Both the position numbers and the translations under genes were made by a program. From Flavobacterium psychrophilum (GTDB taxonomy: Bacteria; Bacteroidota; Bacteroidia; Flavobacteriales; Flavobacteriaceae), in the NCBI GenBank assembly GCA_945897545.1, contig CAMDGJ010000006.1, positions 1 through 29,266 of the forward strand: 29,266 nucleotides of DNA, in the 5' to 3' direction. Below are positions 9,114 to 18,059 of this stretch, piece by piece; position 1 is the first letter of the stretch; each line of letters begins with the position of its first letter. A model generated the notes under the pieces. The model was not told where the DNA came from. It made no database searches and saw nothing but the letters and a program-made list of their open reading frames with translations.

Positions 9114-9157
9114 TCAAAAATCCAAAAAAGGGTATTCAAATATCCAAAAAGGGGGTA
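9114..9157. repeat. Tandem direct repeat, 22-base period, candidate binding site of the hybrid regulator
   Basis: Two adjacent copies: TCAAAAATCCAAAAAAGGGTA at 9114-9134 and TCAAATATCCAAAAAGGGGGTA at 9136-9157 (shared core TCAAAnATCCAAAAA-GGGTA). The 22-base period places the copies on the same face of the helix, two turns apart, as expected for a dimer of AraC-type domains. It is immediately upstream of the TATATTTG box. No second copy was found elsewhere in the window. Confidence 0.55.
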
Positions 9158-9173
9158 AAGTAATAGTTTTTAT

Positions 9174-12100
9174 CTAATCCTTAGAGTCGTTAGAAAATTT
9201 ATTCATATACTGTGAAGGAGTTTCGCCATATTTCTTTTGGAAGCATTTACTAAAATACTTTGGATTATTGAAACCCACTTTATAACTAATCTGGGATATG
9301 TTCATCTTGTTTTGTTCTAAAAAATAAGCAGCTCTTTTCATCCTGATTTCATGAATAAATTCATTGGGAGTAAAATTAGTCCAAGCTTTAATTTTAGTAA
9401 ACAACATTGTTCTGCTTACTCCAAGTTCGGAGCTGAAAAGCTGAATATCAAATTGCTCATTGGCAATATTTTCTTCGACTATTTTAAATGCCTTTTTAAG
9501 CAACTGCTCATCTAAAGAAGAAAAGGTGATTTCACTGGCTAAAAAATTCCCATCGCTGGAGAATTTTGATTTTAATCGTTGAGCCGAATTCAGTAAATTC
9601 TTGATTTTTAATTTAAATTCAACTAAGTCAAAAGGTTTACTGATATAATCGTCAGCGCCACTCTCCAATCCTTCAATTTTATATACCAAGGAAGATCTTG
9701 AAGTAAGTAATATTACTGGAATATGGCTTGTTTTAATGTTTTCTTTAATCTTGGCACAAAGTTCAGTTCCAGCCATTTCGGGCATAACCACATCACTGAC
9801 AATCAAATCAGGAACGTACTTCAATGCTTTTTTTAATCCTTTTACCCCATTCTCGGCAGCAATTACATTATAGGTTTCTTTAAGTAGATTCTTCATAAAG
9901 GATCGCAATACTTTGTGGTCTTCTACGATTAGAATCGTAAGTTTACCATTTGTAAGATCAAGATCGTTGATGTCTTCGTCTTCTTTAATTTCAGCCAAAC
10001 TTAATTGGGAAGTGTATAGGCTTAAATCATCACTAATCTTGAAATCTTTTAGAATTTCATTTTCAGAAAGATGATCTTTGCCAAGAGGCAGCTTTACATT
10101 AAAAATAGCACCATTTGTACTTTTATTTTCTACCGTTATTCTTCCTTTATGCAGGTCGACAATGTTTTTTACAATAGACAAACCTATCCCTGTGCCCTTA
10201 TTGTAATTAATTTCAACATTATTATGCATTGGTATCTCAAAAAATAAATCAAAAATCTTGTCGATATTTTCTTTAGAAATCCCAACACCAGAATCTTCCA
10301 CTTCAATTAATATGTCACTATCCCCTTTCTTGATGTTTATTGAAATAACGCCTCCTTTTGGGGTATATCTAAATGCATTGGAAATAAGATTGTAAAAAAC
10401 GCGCTCTAATTTATAGCGGTCATAATACACCAGAATTTCATCATCGCTTGTATTAAAGGTATAGGTATAATTACCGTCTTTAGCATATTCTGTAAAAGAT
10501 AAAAATATTTCTTTCAAAAATTTAACAATATTCCCTTCTGCTGATTCTAAAATGAACTGGTTGTTTTCAAATTTCCTGAAATCCATAAGTCGATTAATGA
10601 GACTTAAAAGGTGGTTGGCACTACTTTCAATAACCAGCAATTTTTTGTACATTGAATTTGTTCCAGTGTAATTAGAAAGTATTTGCTGTAATGGCCCCAG
10701 AATAAGTGTCAAAGGCGTCCTGAATTCATGCGAAATATTAGTAAAAAACTGTATTTTGGCTACTGTATTTTCTTTGTCTATTTCTGCTTCAAGATATTCT
10801 AATTCAAGCTCTTTTTTAAGATTTTCTTTTGATTGTATAATCCAAATCAAACCGTATAATGCAGCAACAATAATAAGGAAATACAGAAAAAATGCCCATC
10901 CGCTTAGCCATGGCGCAGGCTTAACGATAATTTCTAATGAGGTTGGAAATTTGTTCCAAACACCATCGTTATTGGCTCCTCTCACTTCAAAAATGTAGGT
11001 GCCTGGCTTTTGAATAGTATAGGCCACCTCCGTATTTGTGGTGGTTGTCCAATTGTTCTCCAATCCCACTAATCGATACGCATAATGATTGTTTGTGGAA
11101 TTGATAAAATTGGGTGTGGAAAAATTGATGGAGATATTTGCCTTATCATAACTTAATGTCAAAGATTTTGTATACGTGATGCTTTTTCCCAAAATATCTT
11201 GGTCATCGTTTACAATAACCGACTTGTTTTTCACCTTGAAATCAGTAAGCAATACTTGTGGTGAATATCCATTTACGGCAATACGATCCGAGTCAAAATA
11301 GGTGACACCCATAGGTCCGGCCATATAAAATTTATGGGAATCTATAACCAAGTTTGCATTGTCGTTAAACTCATTACTGATTATGCCGTCTTTTTGATTG
11401 TAAACAATTATGACATTTCTAGTAGGATTGTATTTTATAATACCATAATTCGAACTAAGCCATAAATTATTCTTAGAATCTTCTGAAATGGAATGAATGG
11501 CGGTGATGGGTGAATTCCCGGCAATAAAATTTATTCTTTTAAAGTCTTTTCCAGTAAACAAATAAAGCCCTTTAGCCTTAGTCCCTGCCCATATTCTATT
11601 CTGGCTGTCTTGAAATAAAGTAAGAATATCATCCCCAGAAAGTACTTTATTGTCGAAAAAATAATGCTTAACTCTGTAGTTTGAATTGTCAAAATCATTT
11701 AAATTGATGCAATTTAGCCCGCTTTGGGTTCCAATCCAAATATTGTCTTTTTTGTCAATTAAGAGTGTTCTAATTCTATTATTCGATAAAAAATTATCGG
11801 AATAATTATCATTGCCAATAATTTGATAGGTTTTATTGGAAGTATCATATCGTATTAAACCTTTTCCGAATGTTCCCAGCCATAAAATATCGTTTTTCCT
11901 TCCTTTTTTGATGACATAGACTCCAGATTCCTTGAGTAATTTTGTTAAATCTGATGAAATAGTAGAGTTGATGAATTGTTTAGAGTTGACATCGTAAGCA
12001 GACAAACCATCTGAAAAAGTGCCAATCCATAAGACTCCTTTTTCTGAAAGGTACATTGATTTAATGCTGTTGCCGGACAACTCACTTCTTGTGCTTGCTG

Positions 12101-13271
12101 AAAGAAAATGAGTGGTCTCCGTTTTTTTATCTAGAATAGTAATTCCACCACCTTCAGTTCCAATATATATGTTTTTATTTACATCAGCGGCCAATGAACT
12201 TACTACATCATAACTAAGTGCGCTTGTTCCAGAATTTTGATTTAAATTGGTAAAGTTATTAATCGATTCATCCCAAATACTAATTCCATTGTAATAAGAT
12301 CCAATCCAAACCGAACCTTTTTTATCTGTAAAAACTGATTTAATTTTCCCAAAACTTGTCTTTCTATCAGGATTATTATATACTTTTTGAATACTTCCAT
12401 CATTTTGAATTGTACTCACACCTTCATACGTACCAACCCAAGCAACTCCCTTTTTATCAAAATCTAAAGTTCTTACATCCGTATTTATTTGGTTTTGATT
12501 TACTGAAAATGAAAGCAGTTTTTTTGAAGTTGGATCCAATTTTAAAAGCCCATTTGTTTTAGTAGCAACCCATAAATTCCCTAAATAATCTTCTTTGATG
12601 TCCTGAACATAAACACTTTCGTTATTTAAAGTATAATATTGTTTGAATGAAAAAGTATCACCTTTACGATTTATTAATCGGCACAACCCTTTAGATGTTC
12701 CAATCCAAATTGCTCCTTTTTTTGTTTCATAAATAGATAAAACAAAATTATTTGGAATGCTTAAATTGTTCTTAGAATTATGAAAAACAGAAGTGAACTT
12801 TTGAGTAGTTTTATTGAAAATTGACAATCCACCTGCTGTTGCAATCCAGATTTCATTTTTAATTTCTTTAATATTCCAAATTGTATTGTTAGATAAAGTA
12901 TTGGCGGCATTGCCATGCAAATAATGCTTAAAAATATTGGTGACTGGATTATAACAGTTAAGTCCGTTATAAGTTCCTACCCATATATTTCCTGTTTTAT
13001 CACCTTCAATAGAAAGAATGTCATTATTACAAATCGACAAAGTGTCTTTAGGATTGTTTCGAAAAACAGTTATGTTACTTCCATCATACCTATTAAGACC
13101 ATCTCGGGTTCCAAACCACATTTGACCTTGCAAATCTTGATGAATAGCAATAACAGAACTTTGCGAAAGTCCATTTAAAGTAGTAATATTTTTTAATCTG
13201 TGTCGGTTAGATTGAGAGAAAGAACCAATAGAAAAAAATATAAAAAAGAAATAAATTAATAGGTTTTTCAT
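9174..13271 (-). CDS. Hybrid two-component system sensor/regulator (HTCS)
   Basis: One-protein signalling system of 1365 residues controlling polysaccharide utilisation genes. Order: signal peptide (1-19); periplasmic two-propeller sensor made of repeats of the type 'IWIGTxxGLxxY' (about 25-660); Y_Y_Y domain (about 705-785); one membrane helix (about 789-812); histidine kinase with phosphoacceptor H848 (NISHEFRTP), N-box N965, G-boxes D993-S-G-V-G and G1026-T-G-I-G; receiver domain with E1117/D1118, phosphoacceptor D1160 (IVSDVVMPEM) and K1212; C-terminal AraC-type helix-turn-helix (about 1255-1358). All catalytic residues look intact. Family members bind oligosaccharides in the periplasm and activate the adjacent operon. 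The tandem repeat upstream of GH88 is the candidate target. The ligand is probably an unsaturated or sulfated oligosaccharide (inference). Confidence 0.96.
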   Translation of the reverse strand: MKNLLIYFFFIFFSIGSFSQSNRHRLKNITTLNGLSQSSVIAIHQDLQGQMWFGTRDGLNRYDGSNITVFRNNPKDTLSICNNDILSIEGDKTGNIWVGTYNGLNCYNPVTNIFKHYLHGNAANTLSNNTIWNIKEIKNEIWIATAGGLSIFNKTTQKFTSVFHNSKNNLSIPNNFVLSIYETKKGAIWIGTSKGLCRLINRKGDTFSFKQYYTLNNESVYVQDIKEDYLGNLWVATKTNGLLKLDPTSKKLLSFSVNQNQINTDVRTLDFDKKGVAWVGTYEGVSTIQNDGSIQKVYNNPDRKTSFGKIKSVFTDKKGSVWIGSYYNGISIWDESINNFTNLNQNSGTSALSYDVVSSLAADVNKNIYIGTEGGGITILDKKTETTHFLSASTRSELSGNSIKSMYLSEKGVLWIGTFSDGLSAYDVNSKQFINSTISSDLTKLLKESGVYVIKKGRKNDILWLGTFGKGLIRYDTSNKTYQIIGNDNYSDNFLSNNRIRTLLIDKKDNIWIGTQSGLNCINLNDFDNSNYRVKHYFFDNKVLSGDDILTLFQDSQNRIWAGTKAKGLYLFTGKDFKRINFIAGNSPITAIHSISEDSKNNLWLSSNYGIIKYNPTRNVIIVYNQKDGIISNEFNDNANLVIDSHKFYMAGPMGVTYFDSDRIAVNGYSPQVLLTDFKVKNKSVIVNDDQDILGKSITYTKSLTLSYDKANISINFSTPNFINSTNNHYAYRLVGLENNWTTTTNTEVAYTIQKPGTYIFEVRGANNDGVWNKFPTSLEIIVKPAPWLSGWAFFLYFLIIVAALYGLIWIIQSKENLKKELELEYLEAEIDKENTVAKIQFFTNISHEFRTPLTLILGPLQQILSNYTGTNSMYKKLLVIESSANHLLSLINRLMDFRKFENNQFILESAEGNIVKFLKEIFLSFTEYAKDGNYTYTFNTSDDEILVYYDRYKLERVFYNLISNAFRYTPKGGVISINIKKGDSDILIEVEDSGVGISKENIDKIFDLFFEIPMHNNVEINYNKGTGIGLSIVKNIVDLHKGRITVENKSTNGAIFNVKLPLGKDHLSENEILKDFKISDDLSLYTSQLSLAEIKEDEDINDLDLTNGKLTILIVEDHKVLRSFMKNLLKETYNVIAAENGVKGLKKALKYVPDLIVSDVVMPEMAGTELCAKIKENIKTSHIPVILLTSRSSLVYKIEGLESGADDYISKPFDLVEFKLKIKNLLNSAQRLKSKFSSDGNFLASEITFSSLDEQLLKKAFKIVEENIANEQFDIQLFSSELGVSRTMLFTKIKAWTNFTPNEFIHEIRMKRAAYFLEQNKMNISQISYKVGFNNPKYFSKCFQKKYGETPSQYMNKFSNDSKD

Positions 13272-13350
13272 TCTCTATTTATCTGAAAATAATTCAAATT
13301 CTTTAATAATATTGTGAAATTAATACATTAACTTTTAAAAACAAAAAAAT

Positions 13351-15030
13351 CTACTTTAATCGTTTTTTTAATTGATAATAGTATAGTGATGGTATCGTTG
13401 TAATAGGCTGATTTATAAATTCTTTGTAAGCTTCAGGACCGTACTTTACCGTAAAATTTCTGTTACCATTTATTCCAATTATTCTTGCAAAAGGCCCTTC
13501 ATCCATTCCGTTAAGCTCAATTGGAGAAGAATTATCGCCTGAAACATCAACATTAATATTCCAAAAAGTGGAATAAGCGCCGTGTGAAGGTTTCCAATAA
13601 CCAGCGCCGCCTCCTTCAAAAAGAGGATATTTGTTATCTGCATTTGCTTCAAAATGAACTTTAATATTATCAAATAAATTCTGATGATTGGCTCCTGCAT
13701 GTTGGTCTAAATCAGGATTGGTAAAAATCTCACAATTTTCGTAAACACTTTTAGTAGAAAAAGTATTGAAACTTAAAGGGTGAACCGCCTTATTATAGAC
13801 TTTCAAATTTTCTACCAATACATTGTGAACACCACCCATAGCAACCGTATAATGAGCCATGTTTTTCCCTTCTGTAACAATATCCTTAATCGTTACATTG
13901 GCAATTTCTTCTGTTAGAATTCCACTTTCGGCATTATTTATGGTTACATCTTGAACCCAACTATTAAAAACACGGGTTAAAAAAACCCCATTATATCCTT
14001 GTTCCACATGATGTGCAACTCTTGCAGCATCCGGAAAACTGATTCGTAAATGCTCAATACCAACTTCTGATAAATGATTCCATTCTATCAAAAGTGCTTG
14101 GTAATTTGGTTTTACATCTATCAACAAAGGCGTTTTAATAGTCACTTTGTTTTTAGAAATATTTACGATTTCAACTTGCTGGCGTACTAAAGCCAATGTT
14201 GGTTGTTTCCAATGGGAATTCCCCACTTTAACTTTTAAATTTTTATATAATGCCTCAATAATATCCCCTTTTTCACCGTCTTTATTGAACAAATCTAATT
14301 CGACAATATCACCTACTTTTAATCCATTTACATCTGAAAGAGTAAAAACACTTTCACCTCTTTTTCCTTCAATAACCTTGGCGAGAACGGTTGGTGGGGT
14401 ATCGTATTTTTCCATGTATGATTTTACACGTTGGTTTGGAATTTGTGTCCAAATCATTCCTCCCGACCATGCGTATTGAGAAAATGGCAAGTCAATATTA
14501 TTCTCTTTTTCAACTTGTCTTTTACCCGTTGAAGTTAGATATTCACGAAGTTCGGCAAGAGATTCTTGATTTTTTAAATACATCATTGGCCTTGGACAAA
14601 AAATCTCCGTACCGTTTTCTCCAGATCCCATACCTCTCAGCACAAAATTACTTCGTTCAATATATAAAACTTCACTTAAAATAAGTCGTCCGGCAGGCAA
14701 TTGCAAAACCACGTCGCCTTTAAAGGAACTTGCGGCTTTAATAGCTTTCAGTATGGCTTTTGAATCGTCTAAAACATCATTTGCAATAACCCCATAATCT
14801 GTAGCATTAATTATTTGTTCTGACTTTTGAGGAATTCCTACTTCCCCAGAATGATAGCCCGCGTAACTGAAATCAGGTAGGTAATTTTGTGAAGCAATTT
14901 TTTTATTTGTAATTATTTGGGGTAATTCTTGAGAAAATAGGCTAGTTGTAGCAAATAAAATTACAACAAAAACAATGTGATTTACAACACCTTGATTAAC
15001 CAAATTTTTATTTTTATTTGAATTTGACAT
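13351..15030 (-). CDS. Secreted right-handed beta-helix protein, probable polysaccharide lyase (pectate_lyase_3/DUF4955-like)
   Basis: Predicted 559-residue exported protein. The frame is open to an ATG at 15084, but the ATG at 15030 gives a better start, with the hydrophobic segment VVNHIVFVVILFATTSLFSQ as signal. A pectate-lyase-3-type entry (NATDYGVIANDVLDDSKAI) at about 75-93 leads into a beta-helix with a large insertion and recurrent strand pairs (for example GVHNVLVENLKVYN). The conserved-looking segment DQHAGANHQNLFDNI (about 442-456) and GGGAGYWKPSHGAYSTFWNI have the feel of DUF4955. Charged and histidine residues there could form the active site, but I cannot assign catalytic residues. 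Its location beside a hybrid regulator, GH88 and sulfatases suggests a lyase on a sulfated uronan or glycosaminoglycan-like polymer; an epimerase or hydrolase is possible. It lies 79 bases before the regulator and is separated from exuT by a terminator. Confidence 0.8.
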   Translation of the reverse strand: MSNSNKNKNLVNQGVVNHIVFVVILFATTSLFSQELPQIITNKKIASQNYLPDFSYAGYHSGEVGIPQKSEQIINATDYGVIANDVLDDSKAILKAIKAASSFKGDVVLQLPAGRLILSEVLYIERSNFVLRGMGSGENGTEIFCPRPMMYLKNQESLAELREYLTSTGKRQVEKENNIDLPFSQYAWSGGMIWTQIPNQRVKSYMEKYDTPPTVLAKVIEGKRGESVFTLSDVNGLKVGDIVELDLFNKDGEKGDIIEALYKNLKVKVGNSHWKQPTLALVRQQVEIVNISKNKVTIKTPLLIDVKPNYQALLIEWNHLSEVGIEHLRISFPDAARVAHHVEQGYNGVFLTRVFNSWVQDVTINNAESGILTEEIANVTIKDIVTEGKNMAHYTVAMGGVHNVLVENLKVYNKAVHPLSFNTFSTKSVYENCEIFTNPDLDQHAGANHQNLFDNIKVHFEANADNKYPLFEGGGAGYWKPSHGAYSTFWNINVDVSGDNSSPIELNGMDEGPFARIIGINGNRNFTVKYGPEAYKEFINQPITTIPSLYYYQLKKRLK

Positions 15031-15149
15031 GGATTTAATATTCAAATTTTTTATTATATCACTGAATAGTTCTTTATAGTCCAATTATTTTTTATAATAA
15101 TGAATGGTACTAGCAAAGCTTTTATATGATTTTTAAAATAAAATAACAA

Positions 15150-15170
15150 CCCCGAAGCAGAACTTCGGGG
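15150..15170 (-). terminator. Terminator of the hexuronate operon
   Basis: A perfect 8-base-pair GC-rich stem (CCCCGAAG / CTTCGGGG) with a 5-base loop. On the minus strand it is followed by TTGTTATTTTATTTT. It lies 40 bases after the exuT stop and separates the hexuronate operon from the beta-helix gene, which therefore needs its own promoter between about 15031 and 15149; I could not identify one. Confidence 0.85.
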
Positions 15171-15210
15171 CTGCAATAAAAAAAAAAATCAAAAAAAAAT
15201 TATTATAAAA

Positions 15211-16584
15211 TTACAAATCTGTAATTGGACTGTATTTAGGTACTAGCACTTTCATCACCGACCAAGCTATAAGATATGCCACGGCACAAAGAACAAACAT
15301 AATGGTATACCCCGTTTGAATGTGACCTAAACCGTCATAATAATCAAATAAATAGCCGCCCAATTTCGAAACTAACACGCCACCAATTCCACCTGCCATT
15401 CCTCCTATTCCAATTATAGAACCAATCGCTTTTTTAGGAAACATATCCGAAACGGTTGTAAAAATATTAGCAGACCAAGCTTGGTGGGCTGATGCCCCTA
15501 CTCCAATTAATAAAACAGGCATCCAAAAACTGATATAACCAAGAGGTTGTGCCAACAATACCACTAAAGGAAATAATGCGATAACAAGCATGGCTTTCAT
15601 TCTTCCTTCATAAGGATTGTGCCCCTTATTGATGAAATACATTGGGAACCAACCCCCACCAATACTTCCAACCATTGTCATACTATATAATACGGCCAAT
15701 GGTAGTACAATATCCGTTCCTTTCATCTCAAATTGAGCTTCAAGGTATTTTGGTAACCAAAATAAAAAGAACCACCAAATTCCATCGGTCATGAATTTTC
15801 CGAATACAAAAGCCCAGGTTTGTTTGTATCCCAATAATTTAAACCAAGCTACTTTTTCTTCTTTCGGTTCTTCAACGCTCTCGGCAATTACAACCTCATC
15901 ATCATGAATGTAATCAAACTCTGCTTTTGACAAACGTTTTTGTTTGGATGGAATCTCGTATAAAAAATACCAAAAAATAATCCATAAAAAACCTATTGCT
16001 CCCACAAGGATAAAGGCAAATTCCCAACCATATTTTAATGCGATTACAGGCACGGTTAATGGTGCCAAAATTGCTCCTACGTTTGAACCCGAGTTAAAAA
16101 TACCTGTAGCCAATGAACGTTCTTTCTTTGGGAAATACTCGGCAACAGCCTTTATTGCTGCAGGGAAGTTTCCTGATTCTCCAAAACCTAAAACGGCTCG
16201 TGACAACATAAAACCGGCAATTGAAACCGGAACTGCACCAACGCCTACCCAAACCATAATGGTTGAAAAAGCGGTTCCAATTGGTAGTGAATACGCATGC
16301 ATTATGGCACCTAAAGACCAAACAGTTATCGCCAGAACATATCCTTTTTTTGTCCCTAATTTATCTATTATTCTTCCAGCAAAAAGCATGGAAATTGCAT
16401 AAATAAACTGAAATACTGCGGTAATATTGGCATAATCACTATTGGTCCATCCAAATTCTTCAGATAAACTAGGGGCTAATAGACTCAGTACTTGTCTATC
16501 TAAATAATTTACGGTAGTGGCAAAAAAGAGTAAACCACAAATGGTCCATCTGTATTTTCCTATTGCTTTATTTGTGTCTGTCAT
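15211..16584 (-). CDS. exuT: MFS hexuronate transporter (ExuT-like, ACS family)
   Basis: Inner-membrane secondary transporter of 457 residues that imports glucuronate/galacturonate-type hexuronates with cations. The sequence starts with a cytoplasmic lysine-rich stretch and then WTICGLLFFATTVNYLDRQV, typical of the anion:cation symporter branch (ExuT, GudP, DgoT) in the first helix. The MFS motif between helices 2 and 3 is GRIIDKLGTKKGY. About twelve hydrophobic segments follow, with a long charged central loop (about 208-245, KQKRLSKAEFDYIHDDE...). It is the last gene of the hexuronate operon, 52 bases after uxaC, and a terminator follows. Context with UxaC, UxuA and UxuB supports hexuronate rather than another organic anion. 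Confidence 0.9.
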   Translation of the reverse strand: MTDTNKAIGKYRWTICGLLFFATTVNYLDRQVLSLLAPSLSEEFGWTNSDYANITAVFQFIYAISMLFAGRIIDKLGTKKGYVLAITVWSLGAIMHAYSLPIGTAFSTIMVWVGVGAVPVSIAGFMLSRAVLGFGESGNFPAAIKAVAEYFPKKERSLATGIFNSGSNVGAILAPLTVPVIALKYGWEFAFILVGAIGFLWIIFWYFLYEIPSKQKRLSKAEFDYIHDDEVVIAESVEEPKEEKVAWFKLLGYKQTWAFVFGKFMTDGIWWFFLFWLPKYLEAQFEMKGTDIVLPLAVLYSMTMVGSIGGGWFPMYFINKGHNPYEGRMKAMLVIALFPLVVLLAQPLGYISFWMPVLLIGVGASAHQAWSANIFTTVSDMFPKKAIGSIIGIGGMAGGIGGVLVSKLGGYLFDYYDGLGHIQTGYTIMFVLCAVAYLIAWSVMKVLVPKYSPITDL

Positions 16585-16636
16585 TAGTAGGTTTTTAGGT
16601 TTGGTTAGTTATTAAATTTATACAAATTCGTTTTTT

Positions 16637-18052
16637 TTAAAGTTTATTTATATCGAAATAAGTATCTGCATTTTTATAACAAATAGCTTCAACCATAGTT
16701 CCGATAAGTTTCATGTTATTTGGCAATTCTCCTTTTTGGATTTCATCGCCTAGAACATTGCACAAGATACGTCTAAAATATTCATGACGTGGAAAAGAAA
16801 GAAAACTTCTTGAATCAGTTACCATTCCTACAAATCGGCTCAATAAACCAAAGTTAGAAAGTACATCCAATTGTTTTTCCATGCCGTCTTTTTGATCCAA
16901 AAACCACCAAGCCGCTCCATATTGCATTTTTCCTGCAACAACACCATCATTGAAATTTGCTGCCATTGAAGCGAACATTTCGCTATCACGGGGATTCAAA
17001 TTATATACTATAGTATTGGTTAATCCATCGCATTGACTCAATCTTCCAAAGAACTTGCTCATATTATCAGCCATGTTCAAATCGCCAATAGAATCAAATC
17101 CTTGATCGGGACCAATATCCTGAAGCATTTTAGCATTGTTATTTCTTATCGCACCAACATGAAATTGCTGCGCCCAAGATTTTTTCTTGTTCATTAAAGC
17201 CAATTCAAATAAAACAGCTGATTTATACTTATTAATCTCCAAAACAGAAACTAATTCGCCTTTCATCGCTTTTGCAAAAATGTTATTTACTTCACTTTCA
17301 GTATAGTCCTCTCCATAAAAATTTGCATGTCCGTGATCGGAAATTCGACAACCCATTTCGTGGAAAAAATCATGACGTTCTTGAAGTGCTTTAATTAAAG
17401 TTGCAAGATTAGTAATCGAATTACCTACTATTTTTGCTAATTTTTGAATCCAATCAACAAATGCTTGCCCTTTTTCCATTTCCGTAGCTTTGTCGGGACG
17501 AAAAGAAGGCAAAACTCTAATTTCAAAATTATCGTCTTGCAATTGTTTGTGGAAGCGCAAATCATCCGTTGGATCATCCGTAGTTCCTACAACAGCAACA
17601 TTCATTTTTCGAAGTATGTTTTTTACACTGTATTCTGGTTTCTTCAATAAATCAGAACATTGGTTGTAAATGACTTCCGCAGAATCTGAATCCAATAAAG
17701 TGGTGATTCCGAAGTAATTTTTCAATTCCAAATGAGTCCAATGATACAAAGGGTTTCTTAAAGTATAAGGAACCGTTTCTGCCCATTTAGCAAATTTTTC
17801 ATAGTCGCTTGCGTCACCTGTAATGAATTTTTCATCCACACCATTGGCACGCATCGCTCTGTATTTATAATGATCCCCATCAATCCATATCTGAGCTAAA
17901 TTCTCAAATTGGCGGTCTTCGGCAATGTCTTTTGGAGACAAATGACAGTGGTAATCAAAAATAGGTTGCGCTTTTGCAAAATCGTGATAGAGCGTTCTTG
18001 CCGCCTCACTGTGCAACAAAAAATTATCCGTAATGAATATATTTTCAGTCAT
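16637..18052 (-). CDS. uxaC: Uronate isomerase (glucuronate isomerase)
   Basis: Cytoplasmic isomerase of 471 residues converting D-glucuronate to D-fructuronate (and galacturonate to tagaturonate), a member of the amidohydrolase-like superfamily. The N-terminal metal motif FDYHCHLSPKDIA (H35, H37) is diagnostic for UxaC, and other family segments are visible: MRANGVDEKFITGDA, NPLYHWTHLELKNYFGI, GTTDDPTDDLRFH and TDSRSFLSFPRHEYFRR. Length matches the family (about 470). It lies 7 bases after uxuA and 52 before exuT. It is the entry step of glucuronate catabolism in this operon. Confidence 0.97.
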   Translation of the reverse strand: MTENIFITDNFLLHSEAARTLYHDFAKAQPIFDYHCHLSPKDIAEDRQFENLAQIWIDGDHYKYRAMRANGVDEKFITGDASDYEKFAKWAETVPYTLRNPLYHWTHLELKNYFGITTLLDSDSAEVIYNQCSDLLKKPEYSVKNILRKMNVAVVGTTDDPTDDLRFHKQLQDDNFEIRVLPSFRPDKATEMEKGQAFVDWIQKLAKIVGNSITNLATLIKALQERHDFFHEMGCRISDHGHANFYGEDYTESEVNNIFAKAMKGELVSVLEINKYKSAVLFELALMNKKKSWAQQFHVGAIRNNNAKMLQDIGPDQGFDSIGDLNMADNMSKFFGRLSQCDGLTNTIVYNLNPRDSEMFASMAANFNDGVVAGKMQYGAAWWFLDQKDGMEKQLDVLSNFGLLSRFVGMVTDSRSFLSFPRHEYFRRILCNVLGDEIQKGELPNNMKLIGTMVEAICYKNADTYFDINKL

Positions 18053-18059
18053 GCTTATA

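Noticed and set aside
13272..13350. Possible separate promoter for the HTCS gene
   Set aside because: No TAnnTTTG box with acceptable spacing; the 79-base gap shows only AT-rich sequence.
15031..15084. Longer start for the beta-helix protein at 15084
   Set aside because: It would put 18 extra mostly polar residues before an otherwise ordinary signal peptide; the ATG at 15030 is preferred.
15944..16402. 152-codon open frame on the plus strand
   Set aside because: It lies opposite the well-supported exuT gene; the translation has no recognisable family and reflects that gene's composition.
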